DNA from: Bacillota bacterium
GTDB taxonomy: Bacteria > Bacillota > Clostridia > Peptostreptococcales > Anaerovoracaceae
Assembly: GCA_030525285.1 (NCBI GenBank)
Contig: JAUNFA010000004.1
Location: 1-50,927, forward strand
DNA: 50,927 nucleotides
Reading direction: 5' to 3'
In this document: positions 27,518-36,271 of the stretch, piece by piece
How the letters are laid out: the number at the start of each line of letters is the position of its first letter
How positions within the stretch are numbered: the first letter of the stretch is position 1
Translations under genes and position numbers: made by a program
The notes under the pieces: generated by a model
What the model saw: only the letters and a program-made list of their open reading frames with translations
Database searches by the model: none
Told to the model about the DNA's origin: nothing

Positions 27518-27546
27518 ACTATACTACTTTTATCGCTCTTTAACAA
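27518..27546 (-). promoter_or_regulatory. Vegetative promoter for secDF and the downstream cluster
   Basis: Minus-strand TTGTTA (27546-27541) and TATAGT (27523-27518), 17 bases apart, lie about 80 bases before the secDF start. The 5' leader carries a small inverted repeat, GGATAT then ATATCC (27485-27498), of unknown meaning. No convincing terminator or long gap occurs downstream until efp, so this promoter may serve all genes down to ylbF. Confidence 0.8.
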
Positions 27547-27588
27547 GTCTTGACCTTTGATTTTGCAACATTTGTACAGTTTTTGCAT

Positions 27589-27620
27589 AAAAAAAGAGAT
27601 GATAATCAAATCACCTCTTT
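27589..27620 (-). terminator. Rho-independent terminator after yajC
   Basis: On the minus strand AAAGAGGTGAT (27620-27610) pairs with ATCATCTCTTT (27603-27593), 11 base pairs with one G-U pair, loop of six. Seven T residues follow. It lies 25 bases after the yajC stop and separates yajC from secDF. Confidence 0.88.
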
Positions 27621-27645
27621 TAATGTGCTAATCAGCTATTTAATA

Positions 27646-28047
27646 TTATTCTTCCTCTGATTTTGTTGAAGATTCTTCTGCTGCAGGAGCTTCTTCTGCA
27701 GTTTCAGCCTTCTTAACCAGTCTCTTTGGCTTAGCTGGCTTCTTTTCTTCCTCTACAGGTGCTTCGTGACCACCCTTTTCAGTAGATTCAACAACCTTTG
27801 ATACAGACCATCTCATTACTTCGAATTTGACTTTGTCTGCACCAACCTGAACAATAAGAGATTCTTCCTTGGTCTTTACAACCTTAGCGCAGATACCACC
27901 AATTGTGATGATTTCATCTCCAACCTTTATGGAATTTCTCATGTTGTTGATTTCTTTTTCCTTTTTCTTCTGAGGTCTGATAAGCAGGAAATACATTACC
28001 AGCAGAAGCAGTATTAAAGGCAAAATCGTAAGAAAGGTATTGTTCAT
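27646..28047 (-). CDS. yajC: Preprotein translocase accessory protein YajC
   Basis: YajC associates with SecDF in the Sec holotranslocon. The 133 residues begin with one transmembrane helix (about residues 5-23: TFLTILPLILLLLVMYFLL). They continue with the conserved RPQKKKEKEINNMRNSIKVGDEIITIGGICAKVV. The C-terminal 40 residues or so are Glu/Lys/Ala-rich, longer than usual, and probably disordered. The ATG at 28047 has GGAGGA. The gene follows the tRNA-Leu(CAA) gene by 53 bases with no terminator between them, and is cut off from secDF by a terminator. Confidence 0.95.
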   Translation of the reverse strand: MNNTFLTILPLILLLLVMYFLLIRPQKKKEKEINNMRNSIKVGDEIITIGGICAKVVKTKEESLIVQVGADKVKFEVMRWSVSKVVESTEKGGHEAPVEEEKKPAKPKRLVKKAETAEEAPAAEESSTKSEEE

Positions 28048-28100
28048 AATCTGTTCCTCCAGTGTATAATTAATGATTGACCTTAAATATTAGCCTGATC

Positions 28101-28187
28101 TGGTGCCGGCGATGGGGGTCGAACCCATACGGTGTTGCCACCACGGGATTTTGAGTCCCGCACGTCTGCCAATTCCATCACGCCGGC
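28101..28187 (-). tRNA. tRNA-Leu, anticodon CAA
   Basis: An 87-base class II tRNA including an encoded CCA (28103-28101). The acceptor arms are GCCGGCG and CGCCGGC. The anticodon stem CGGGA/TCCCG encloses the loop CTCAAAA, giving anticodon CAA, which reads TTG. A long variable arm follows, then the T-arm with GGTTCGACC. Its promoter is at 28200-28228. Confidence 0.97.
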
Positions 28188-28199
28188 TTAACGAAAAAC

Positions 28200-28228
28200 A
28201 TTATATCACCGCATGATGGGCATTTCAA
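28200..28228 (-). promoter_or_regulatory. Vegetative promoter for tRNA-Leu(CAA) and probably yajC
   Basis: Minus-strand TTGAAA (28228-28223) and a perfect TATAAT (28205-28200) with a 17-base spacer. The -10 hexamer ends 12 bases before the tRNA 5' end. Confidence 0.88.
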
Positions 28229-28261
28229 GGACTTTATATTTTTATGTGCAATTGCGGACGC

Positions 28262-31200
28262 TTATACATTGACGATTTCAAGTTCTTCGTCTTCAATTCG
28301 CTCCAGTTTCTTTCTTGCAAAAATTCTGTACATTATCGGTATTATGAGAAGGGTCGTAACTGTTGAATATATGAGGCCTCCCATACATACAATTGCTACA
28401 GGCTGCATCATTTCAGCTCCCGTTCCTATGCCTATTCCCAATGGCGCAAGACCTAATATGGTGGTAAGTGCCGTCATTATTACAGGTCTCATTCTTACAG
28501 CCCCAGCTTCTATTATGGCTTCACTCATGGACATGCCCTCGTATCTGAATCTGTTAATGCAGTCAACAAGAACGATACCGTTGTTAACAACAATACCCAT
28601 AAGCATTACAAATCCCATCATCGATACTACGCTCACACTCTGTCCGGTCATAAGAAGACCTAGCATTCCGCCTGTGAAAGCTAACGGAACAGTAAATATT
28701 ATTATCAGTGGTGCTCTGAGGGACTGGAACTGTGCCACCATTATGAGATATATCAGAACGAATCCCACGAGCATCATTAGAGCCATGCTCTTCATGGAAT
28801 CCATTATCTCCTCATACTGACCACCGTTTTCCATGGTAATATCCGAGCCGATAATATTCTTTTCTTTAATGTTTTTATTCAGCTTCTGCGAAACCTTCGT
28901 AATATTATATCCATTCTTGACATTCGCCTTAACAGTAATACTTCTCTTTTGATTCGTATGATTTATCTCATTAAGAGATGCGTCTGGATTTATGGCTGCA
29001 ATATCTTTAAGCTTAACCTTGTGCTTTTCACCTGTTTTGCTGTCGGTCACCTCAAGTTTCAGGTTTCTGAGATCTTTCTTTGAGAAAGAATTCTTTGTCG
29101 TATTTTCAATTACAACATCAATGGAACTCTTGCTCGTTTTGAGAGATGTGGACGTAGTATCTTCAGCAAGCACCGCGCTTACTTTCTGATAAACCTGTGC
29201 AACCGTAAGTCCCTCCTTCATGGCCTTGTTCTTGTTGACAACTATATGAAGTTCTTCAGAACTCTTTTCTCCCACATCGGAAACATCTTCAAGTCCTTTG
29301 GTGCCTCTCATTTCGTCTTCAAGATTAATGGCCGCCGTCCTGAGTTTATCCAGATCTTCGGCAAAAAGTGTTATAGATATATCGCTTCCGCCCATTATGG
29401 ATGTAATGTCCATATCTGCAGATGTGGTTATATCACAATTGTATTTATCCGCAAGCTCATCCAGTTTCTTCGTAACAGCATTCACATTATCGAGCTTGGA
29501 CTCGTCCATGATAATGTAGAAGGATACATTGGTAACGTCAATTTCCGAATTATCCATGCCTACCATGGAAAGTGTGTTCGTGGAAAGCATGAGACCTACG
29601 TCTTTCACACCGTCAATTTTCCCCACTTCATTTTCGATTTCATCACACGCCTCAGATGTCTCTTCAATCTTGCTCTTTTTAGGCATCTGTATGTTTCCTG
29701 ATATCTGTTCACTCGACATGGATGGCATGAATTCAAAGCCCTTGGAAATAGCTAATCCGCAGGAGCCTACGAAGAGTATCAGTGCAACTGCAAGAGTTGC
29801 TTTTTTATGGCAAAGAACCCATTCAGTTGCTCTTCTGTACTTTCTGATTACAGTCCCATCCTGCCTGAGCATAGCATTGGAACCGTCTCCCTTTAGCATA
29901 CTCTTGGCCATTGTCGGTACTAATGTAAGTGCAATTATCAGACTTGCAGCCAGAGAGAATGTTACAGTCAGCGCCACATCCATGAATATGTCATGGGCAG
30001 TTCCCGAAATGAATACGATAGGCAGAAATACGCAGACAGTAGTAAGTGTCGATGCGATGATGGCACCCGAAACCTGTACAGCGCCTGACACTGCCGATTG
30101 AACGCGACTATACCCTATTGACCTTAGTCTGAAGATATTTTCTACAACGACAATGGAATTATCCACCAGCATTCCTATGCCTATGGCAAGACCTGCCATT
30201 GAAACCATATTAAGTGTCACACCTGTGAAATACATCATGACGAGTGCGAAAAGAACACTCAAAGGTATGCTTATTGCCGTGATTACAGTCGGCCTGATAT
30301 CCCGCAGGAACAGGAAGAGAATAATCATAGCAAGTATTGCGCCCAGCAGCAGATTGTTCAATACAGAACTGATTACAATATGGATATATTCACCACCATC
30401 ATAGAGGTTGACGAATCGAAGTCCATCGTATTCCTTTTCGAGACTTCTGAATTTCTCATTAATGTTGTCAGATACCGTTGCCGTCGCATAATTCGATTGC
30501 TTGGCAAAGCTCAGGCACACACCGTTTTTACCATTTATTTTAGTATAATTCTCACTGTTTCCTGTTCCATATGTTACTGTGGCAACATCACAGAGCTTTA
30601 CAGGATCTATTCCTTCAATTCCCGGATCAAAGAGTACCATCTGCTCCAGCTCATCTCTGTCCTTAATCTTATCTCCCACACTTACAAGGATTTTGGAATC
30701 TCCATCAGTTACATACCCTGCAGGCATTTCAAAATTCTGCGCATTGAGAATGGCGGAGATGTTTTCCATTGTGAGAACGTCTGTCAGGTCAGCACCGGCT
30801 ATGGCTGTGTCTCGCTGTGATTTAATCGTTTCCGCACTTTCCTTAAGCTTCTGAGCTGTGGAATTTATCGTCGATTCCGCACCGACAAGATCAGAGTACT
30901 GTTTGTTCAGATTAAATGATATTTCGGTATCGTTATCGCCAAAATTTTTGATTGCTGAATCAATCTGAGATATGCGGTCGTCAATGGCTGCAATTCCGTA
31001 TGACAGAGTTTCGGGTTCGAATCCGGCGGCTCTGATCTGCTGTATAACCTGCTCGAGCATGAGCGGATTGTCCTTGTTCGCATCGTACTGATTCTTCAGA
31101 TTTTCAAGATTCGATTTCTGTGATATCAGTTTTTCTCTGCCTTCTTTAAGTTCGGCATAAGTTGATGCTGCATCCGTAACAGCCTTCTTACCTTTTTTTA

Positions 31201-31882
31201 TTTTCTTTCCTGCTGAATTTAACTTTTTCTTACCCTTGTTTACCTGTTTTTCAGCTTTGTCAAATTCCTTGCTTATTGCAGCGGACACATCATCGTTGAC
31301 TTTCTTTATTTTATCTTCCGAAAGAACAATCTGGATATTGCTGTCCACAAGACCCATAGCACTTACCGATGCTACACCGTCAACGCCCTTTAACGGTGTC
31401 ATCAGGTCATCCTTTACAAGCTGTGATATTTCTGCTTCCGAAAGGTCTCCCATTTCAACTGCTGTAATCACAGTAGGCATTATATCCATGCCCATTTTGA
31501 TAACTACGGGAGCACTGGCACGCTCCGGCAGCTGTCCTTTAATCTGGTCTATTTTCTCACCCAAATCCACCGAAACCGTGTCCATGTCGACACCATCGGT
31601 AAACTGCATCTGTATAAGCGAATAGTTGTCGCCTGAAATGGCATTGATTTTTTCCAGATTGGATACGGTCGCCATTTTCTGTTCCATAGGATTGGTTATT
31701 TCCGTCTCAGCTTCTTCGGCGCTGGCCCCTGGATAAGTGGTCATTATGAGAACGTATGGTGAATCAATGTTCGGGAAAAGATCCGGTGTCATTTTTGACA
31801 CAGATATAACCCCGAAGACTATGACAACTATTACCGCCACGAATATTGTTAGCGGTTTTTTTATGCTGAATTTAGTTAACAA
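28262..31882 (-). CDS. RND-family transporter (AcrB/SwrC-like) with coiled-coil insertion
   Basis: A 1206-residue RND pump. The first transmembrane helix is at about 11-30, followed by the porter segment LFPNIDSPYVLIMTTYPGASAEE. The TM4 motif GMLVDNSIVVVENIF has a single aspartate at D574, with N at 575 where AcrB has a second Asp. The matching TM10 motif GIVVNNGIVLVDCINRFR is near the C-terminus. Residues about 193-370 are an insertion absent from AcrB: lysine-rich, heptad-patterned and predicted as a coiled-coil hairpin in the porter region. There is no adaptor (MFP) or outer-membrane gene nearby, as expected in a monoderm. The start is TTG at 31882, eight bases after AAGGAG. It follows the lysozyme gene by 12 bases. 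Substrate unknown: drugs, peptides or lipids. Confidence 0.9.
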   Translation of the reverse strand: MLTKFSIKKPLTIFVAVIVVIVFGVISVSKMTPDLFPNIDSPYVLIMTTYPGASAEEAETEITNPMEQKMATVSNLEKINAISGDNYSLIQMQFTDGVDMDTVSVDLGEKIDQIKGQLPERASAPVVIKMGMDIMPTVITAVEMGDLSEAEISQLVKDDLMTPLKGVDGVASVSAMGLVDSNIQIVLSEDKIKKVNDDVSAAISKEFDKAEKQVNKGKKKLNSAGKKIKKGKKAVTDAASTYAELKEGREKLISQKSNLENLKNQYDANKDNPLMLEQVIQQIRAAGFEPETLSYGIAAIDDRISQIDSAIKNFGDNDTEISFNLNKQYSDLVGAESTINSTAQKLKESAETIKSQRDTAIAGADLTDVLTMENISAILNAQNFEMPAGYVTDGDSKILVSVGDKIKDRDELEQMVLFDPGIEGIDPVKLCDVATVTYGTGNSENYTKINGKNGVCLSFAKQSNYATATVSDNINEKFRSLEKEYDGLRFVNLYDGGEYIHIVISSVLNNLLLGAILAMIILFLFLRDIRPTVITAISIPLSVLFALVMMYFTGVTLNMVSMAGLAIGIGMLVDNSIVVVENIFRLRSIGYSRVQSAVSGAVQVSGAIIASTLTTVCVFLPIVFISGTAHDIFMDVALTVTFSLAASLIIALTLVPTMAKSMLKGDGSNAMLRQDGTVIRKYRRATEWVLCHKKATLAVALILFVGSCGLAISKGFEFMPSMSSEQISGNIQMPKKSKIEETSEACDEIENEVGKIDGVKDVGLMLSTNTLSMVGMDNSEIDVTNVSFYIIMDESKLDNVNAVTKKLDELADKYNCDITTSADMDITSIMGGSDISITLFAEDLDKLRTAAINLEDEMRGTKGLEDVSDVGEKSSEELHIVVNKNKAMKEGLTVAQVYQKVSAVLAEDTTSTSLKTSKSSIDVVIENTTKNSFSKKDLRNLKLEVTDSKTGEKHKVKLKDIAAINPDASLNEINHTNQKRSITVKANVKNGYNITKVSQKLNKNIKEKNIIGSDITMENGGQYEEIMDSMKSMALMMLVGFVLIYLIMVAQFQSLRAPLIIIFTVPLAFTGGMLGLLMTGQSVSVVSMMGFVMLMGIVVNNGIVLVDCINRFRYEGMSMSEAIIEAGAVRMRPVIMTALTTILGLAPLGIGIGTGAEMMQPVAIVCMGGLIYSTVTTLLIIPIMYRIFARKKLERIEDEELEIVNV

Positions 31883-31894
31883 TCCGAAATCTCC

Positions 31895-32713
31895 TTAATA
31901 GTGGCGCAATTTGTATTTGCTTCCATAAAAAATATCTGCATCAAAGCTCTTATTCCCATTAGAAACGTATTTGGATTTCCCCGTGAATGTGTATTGGCAG
32001 AATGTCCACATTCGACCATCACTTAGTGAATCAGGAATTGAATGGTCGCTGATCCAGATGTCGTAATCGTCGTATCTGCCTGAAATATAAGTCTGATAAA
32101 TGAACTTGTTAGTATAAATTACCGGTTTCTTACCGTAACCGTTTTCCAGTTTCTCAAGAATCACATCGAGGATGGTGTACATCTTCTCCTTTGACGGATG
32201 CTGTCCTCTTTTCCTGTAATCTCCATAGAATTCAACGTCCACAACTGGTGGCAGTGTATTCCATCTTCTGGGTACGGTTTTCATGAAGTTAGCTGCCTGA
32301 GTGTCACCTGGCGAATCATAACTGAGGAAGTGATAGGCCCCCACTCTGAAAACATGCTTGCGCGCATTTTTCCAGTTGTATTCAAATCGCGAATCCACGT
32401 GTGTAGTGCCTTCTGTCGCTTTAATGTATGCGAACTCAAATCCTTGTTCGGCTATTCCCTCCCAGTCGATTTCACCCTGATGCTTTGAGACGTCAATACC
32501 CTTGACCGGATACTTCTCGTCATTTTCCTGACTCATATCGGTTATCAGGTAAAATCCCTCTCTGATTCCTGCCCCTATCAGCAATATCATTATACCTAAA
32601 ATCACTACTGTTATGATTCTTTTTTTATCAATTTGTTCCGTGATTTTTTTGCGAAAATCACTCTTGTCTTTTTTTCTTGTTTTTCTATTCATGTTATCGG
32701 AATGTAAAATCAC
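31895..32713 (-). CDS. Membrane-anchored GH25 lysozyme (muramidase)
   Basis: A glycosyl hydrolase family 25 protein of 272 residues. A very basic N-terminus leads to one transmembrane helix (about 33-50) with no cleavage site, so it is probably anchored outside the cell. The catalytic domain begins GIDVSKHQGEIDWEGIA (Asp74). It has AYIKATEGTTHVD, GAYHFLSYDSPGDTQAANF and the paired acids PPVVDVEFYG (D159, E161), then KPVIYTNKFIY and DYDIWISDHS. It is expected to cut muramyl links in peptidoglycan. The start is uncertain: GTG at 32713 or ATG at 32692 (265 residues), neither with a good ribosome site. It lies directly upstream of the RND gene. Confidence 0.9.
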   Translation of the reverse strand: MILHSDNMNRKTRKKDKSDFRKKITEQIDKKRIITVVILGIMILLIGAGIREGFYLITDMSQENDEKYPVKGIDVSKHQGEIDWEGIAEQGFEFAYIKATEGTTHVDSRFEYNWKNARKHVFRVGAYHFLSYDSPGDTQAANFMKTVPRRWNTLPPVVDVEFYGDYRKRGQHPSKEKMYTILDVILEKLENGYGKKPVIYTNKFIYQTYISGRYDDYDIWISDHSIPDSLSDGRMWTFCQYTFTGKSKYVSNGNKSFDADIFYGSKYKLRHY

Positions 32714-32722
32714 CTAAAATAT

Positions 32723-32753
32723 AAAAAAAACGAAACACACAAGTGCTTCGTTT
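32723..32753 (-). terminator. Rho-independent terminator after tRNA-Leu(GAG)
   Basis: Minus-strand AAACGAAGCAC (32753-32743) pairs with GTGTTTCGTTT (32738-32728), 11 base pairs with one G-U pair and a four-base loop. A run of eight T residues follows. It starts five bases after the tRNA CCA end. Confidence 0.9.
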
Positions 32754-32757
32754 CAAA

Positions 32758-32840
32758 TGGTGCGGCCTACCGGACTTGAACCGGTACGGTCTCCCACACG
32801 CCCCTCAAACGTGCGCGTCTGCCTATTCCGCCAAGGCCGC
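32758..32840 (-). tRNA. tRNA-Leu, anticodon GAG
   Basis: An 83-base class II tRNA with encoded CCA (32760-32758). The acceptor arms are GCGGCCT and AGGCCGC. The anticodon stem CACGT/GCGTG encloses TTGAGGG, giving anticodon GAG, which reads CTC and CTT. A long variable arm and the T-arm (GGTTCAAGTCC) follow. Promoter at 32865-32893, terminator directly after. Confidence 0.95.
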
Positions 32841-32864
32841 ATACCTCAAAATCAGTACCTTTTT

Positions 32865-32893
32865 ATGATACTCAAGCACCACCTTTTTGTCAA
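32865..32893 (-). promoter_or_regulatory. Vegetative promoter for tRNA-Leu(GAG)
   Basis: Minus-strand consensus TTGACA (32893-32888), a 17-base spacer and TATCAT (32870-32865). It lies between the coaE stop and the tRNA. Confidence 0.85.
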
Positions 32894-32911
32894 TAATTAT
32901 TTTACAAAATA

Positions 32912-33541
32912 CTATAATTTTTTCACGATTTTATCTAACTGTTCATACAGTTCTCCAAGAGCACCGGAATTGTCTATGACGTAATCAGCTTTGCTGACTT
33001 TTTCAACATCATCCATCTGATTGTCAATACGTTCCTGAATCTGTTTCGCGGATATGCCATCCCTCATCTCAACCCTTGATATACGCGTATCTTTGTCTGC
33101 CACAATTACCATAACCTTGTCACATCTCGAATCAAGGCCGGATTCAAAGAGAAGTGGTGCATCGAGAAGCACCCTGCACATGTCACAGCTCTCTCTGTAT
33201 CTCTTAACCTTGTCGTCAATTATGCTGATTATCTGAGAGAGCATTATTTCATCAAGTCTTTTTGTCTTGGCAGAATCCACAAATACAATATCTGCGAGAG
33301 CTTGCCTCATAAGGCTTCCTGATTCGTCTATAATGTTGTGACCTTCAACACCCATTTCCCCATCCGGTCCAAAAACCTTGTTCAACGTATCAAGAACGGG
33401 GCTGCCATCGGCAGTAATGCTTCTGCTGATAGCGTCTGCATCAATATGTACGAATCCCTTTGATTTTAAATATTCAGATGCTGTGGACTTGCCGGTACCT
33501 ATTCCACCGGTAAGCCCCATGATAATCGTATCTTTGTTCAT
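32912..33541 (-). CDS. coaE: Dephospho-CoA kinase
   Basis: This enzyme phosphorylates dephospho-CoA in the last step of coenzyme A synthesis. The 209 residues have the P-loop GLTGGIGTGKST at about 9-20, HIDADAISR near 32-40, the VLLDAPLLFESG substrate segment near 114-125, and VMVIVADKDTRISRVEMRDGIS. The end is the family's ADYVIDNSG strand. polA-coaE is a usual pairing. The ribosome site is weak (GGAAT, AGTGA), so it may depend on coupling with polA, which ends 23 bases earlier. Confidence 0.96.
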   Translation of the reverse strand: MNKDTIIMGLTGGIGTGKSTASEYLKSKGFVHIDADAISRSITADGSPVLDTLNKVFGPDGEMGVEGHNIIDESGSLMRQALADIVFVDSAKTKRLDEIMLSQIISIIDDKVKRYRESCDMCRVLLDAPLLFESGLDSRCDKVMVIVADKDTRISRVEMRDGISAKQIQERIDNQMDDVEKVSKADYVIDNSGALGELYEQLDKIVKKL

Positions 33542-33564
33542 TTCACTAATATTCCATTACTATT

Positions 33565-36243
33565 CTATTTCAATTCCAGCCAGTTTTGACCTTCATTAAG
33601 GTCCGCCTTAAGTGCCACAGACATGGCGAAAGCCTTTTCCATATTTTCCACAAGCAGCTTTTCTACAACGTCCTTCTCATCTTTGTACGTGTTTATTATG
33701 AGTTCATCGTGGACCTGCAGAAGCAGTCGGGATTTTAGCTTTTGATCATTAAGAGCATGATATACCTTTATCATTGCCAGCTTAATAATATCCGCTGCAG
33801 TTCCCTGAATCGGCGTGTTCATTGCCAGTCTTTCACCTAACTGACGGACCATATACTGTGAGGCTTTGATTTCCTTTATATATCTTTTTCTTCCGGACAA
33901 AGTTGTCACGTAACCCTTTTCTCTGCATTCCTCAACCTGATTGTCCATGAATTCACGTACAGCCTGGTGTCTCGCAAAATATGTCCCGATATATTCCTCC
34001 GCCTCTTTGCGTGTTATGTGCAGCTCTGTTGACAAACCAAAAGCGCTCATGCCGTAAATCACTCCGAAGTTCACCGCCTTAGCTCTGCTTCTTTCCAAAG
34101 GTGTCACCTTTTCTTCAGGTATCCCCAGAACATTGGCTGCCGTTGCACGATGAATGTCCTCGCCTCGCTTGAAAGCGTCGATAAGTCCTTCATCTCCCGA
34201 CATGTGAGCAAGTACACGAAGTTCAATCTGCGAATAGTCTGCACCCACAAGAATGCATTCTTCACTATCCGGTACGAAGGCCTGTCTCAGCTTGCGTCCC
34301 AGTTCCTGCCTTATAGGAATATTTTGCAGATTAGGTTCAGTACAGCTTATCCTACCTGTAGTTGTAACCGTCTGATTGAAGTGAGCATGTATTTTGCCAT
34401 CATTTCCTATTAACGGGAGCATGCCGTCAACGTAGGTGCTCTTGAGCTTTGTCAGTGTCCTGTATTCCAGAACAGCCGGAACTATGGGATGTTTATCCTT
34501 TATCTTTTCCAGAATATCCGCACTTGTGGAATATCCTCGCTTAGTCTTCTTTCCGGCTGGAAGTCCCAGCTTGTCAAAGAGAATATCCCCAAGCTGCTGT
34601 GTTGACTTGATATTAAATTCTTCACCGGCCATATGATGAATAGATGCTGTAAGTTGCTCTATTTCCTTTTCCAGCACACTTCCGAAATTTTCAAGATAAT
34701 TTCTGTCTGCCTTGAATCCTTCCTTTTCCATTGCAGCCATTACAACGATAAGTGGAAGCTCTATTTCGTCAATCACCTTTGACAGCCCATTTTTTTCAAT
34801 TAAAAGGCGCTGGCATGAAGCTACGTTGCATATGGCAAGGCAAACCTGAAATCCGTAATCTGCGAATTCACTGCTATTGTCGCTGAGAAGACTTACCTGA
34901 CCGTGCTCCTTCTTGAATTCCTCTTCATCAGGAATAGACGTATGAAGATATTCGTGAGCAAGAATGCTAAAACTGTAATCACTTCTTCCCGAATCCAGAA
35001 CATACTGACCTATCTCAGTGTCAAATCCTGTTACGGGAGAAAATTCGCATTTTGTCATCAGCATGTAATAATCTTTCTTGAGACCGTGTCCGATAAAACT
35101 TGTGTCCGCATTTTGGAGACATTCATATATTCCCGGAGCATCTGCTGGATCCACGTAATAATATTTATCTTTTGTCAGCAATGCGATACCTTCGATAACA
35201 GGATCCTGCAGGTGATTGTAATCACCGAAGACCTTAATATATGTTTCACTGCCGAATTCAATTTTCTTCAGTTCCTCGCTGTTGCTGATTGTAATGTGTT
35301 TGATATTATCACCGCTGACTACCTCCGCTGGGGTCTCAAACTCCGATTCAGCCATCACTGTAGCAGCACCTGAATTATCTCCGGCCTTCAGTTTTTTAAG
35401 AAACTTATTGAATTCCAGTTTCGTATATATGTCAACAAGTCTGTCATAATCCGGCTCACCTAGAACGTATTCGTCAAATTCAATTTCAATTGGTACGTAC
35501 TTGTTTATTGTTGCAAGCCGTTTGCTCATTACGGCTAATTGAACGTTATCCTCAACTTTTTTTCTGACACCTTTAGGTGTAATATCCTCCGTATGAGCAA
35601 TGAGATTCTCTATTGAACCGAATTCTGCAAGCAGTTTGGTTGCAGTCTTTTCGCCGACTCCCGGTATTCCCGGAATATTGTCCGAAGAGTCTCCCATAAG
35701 TCCTTTAAGATCAATAAACTGCTCAGGTGTCAGCGTATATTTCTCAATCATCGCTTCCCTGTCGTAGGTTTCAAATTCTGAAACGCCTTTTCTTGTAAGC
35801 ACTACCTTTGTTATGTCCGTAGCAAGCTGGAGAGCATCCTTATCTCCTGTAATTACAACAGGCTCAAGTCCTGCCTCCTCGCCTGTTCTGGCAATTGTTC
35901 CGATAAGGTCGTCTGCTTCGAAGCCCTCAAGCTCCACCTGCTTAATATTCATAGCGGAGAGAATATCTTTGAGAAGGGGGAATTCCATGGCAAGCTCAGG
36001 TGGCATCTTCTTCCTTCCGGCTTTATAATCTTCGTATTCCAAATGTCTGAAGGTAGGTGCTTTGAGATCGAAGGTTACTGCCATATGAGTAGGTTCATAA
36101 TTCTTCTTTATTTTTTCAAGCATGTTGATAAATCCGAAGATTCCCTGGGTATATATTCCTTCACGGGTTATCATCGGATTCCTCATTGCATAGAATGCTC
36201 TATTCATTAGACTGTTGCCATCAATTATTGCCAGCTTACCCAT
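33565..36243 (-). CDS. polA: DNA polymerase I
   Basis: The 892-residue repair and Okazaki-fragment polymerase. The 5'-3' exonuclease domain spans about residues 1-290, with AIIDGNSLMNRAFYAM, GFEADDLIGT and GLMGDSSDNIPGIPGVGEKTA. The 3'-5' exonuclease-like domain (about 315-480) has lost the first DxE pair: the segment reads IKVFGDYNHLQDP where active enzymes have FDTET. Proofreading is therefore not expected. The polymerase domain has motif A VGADYSQIELRVLAH, motif B ERSRAKAVNFGVIYGMS and motif C LLQVHDELI. Start ATG at 36243 with GGGAGAG. A candidate promoter is at 36304-36333. Confidence 0.97.
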   Translation of the reverse strand: MGKLAIIDGNSLMNRAFYAMRNPMITREGIYTQGIFGFINMLEKIKKNYEPTHMAVTFDLKAPTFRHLEYEDYKAGRKKMPPELAMEFPLLKDILSAMNIKQVELEGFEADDLIGTIARTGEEAGLEPVVITGDKDALQLATDITKVVLTRKGVSEFETYDREAMIEKYTLTPEQFIDLKGLMGDSSDNIPGIPGVGEKTATKLLAEFGSIENLIAHTEDITPKGVRKKVEDNVQLAVMSKRLATINKYVPIEIEFDEYVLGEPDYDRLVDIYTKLEFNKFLKKLKAGDNSGAATVMAESEFETPAEVVSGDNIKHITISNSEELKKIEFGSETYIKVFGDYNHLQDPVIEGIALLTKDKYYYVDPADAPGIYECLQNADTSFIGHGLKKDYYMLMTKCEFSPVTGFDTEIGQYVLDSGRSDYSFSILAHEYLHTSIPDEEEFKKEHGQVSLLSDNSSEFADYGFQVCLAICNVASCQRLLIEKNGLSKVIDEIELPLIVVMAAMEKEGFKADRNYLENFGSVLEKEIEQLTASIHHMAGEEFNIKSTQQLGDILFDKLGLPAGKKTKRGYSTSADILEKIKDKHPIVPAVLEYRTLTKLKSTYVDGMLPLIGNDGKIHAHFNQTVTTTGRISCTEPNLQNIPIRQELGRKLRQAFVPDSEECILVGADYSQIELRVLAHMSGDEGLIDAFKRGEDIHRATAANVLGIPEEKVTPLERSRAKAVNFGVIYGMSAFGLSTELHITRKEAEEYIGTYFARHQAVREFMDNQVEECREKGYVTTLSGRKRYIKEIKASQYMVRQLGERLAMNTPIQGTAADIIKLAMIKVYHALNDQKLKSRLLLQVHDELIINTYKDEKDVVEKLLVENMEKAFAMSVALKADLNEGQNWLELK

Positions 36244-36271
36244 ATTTCTCTCCCTGACTGTTATAAATCAA

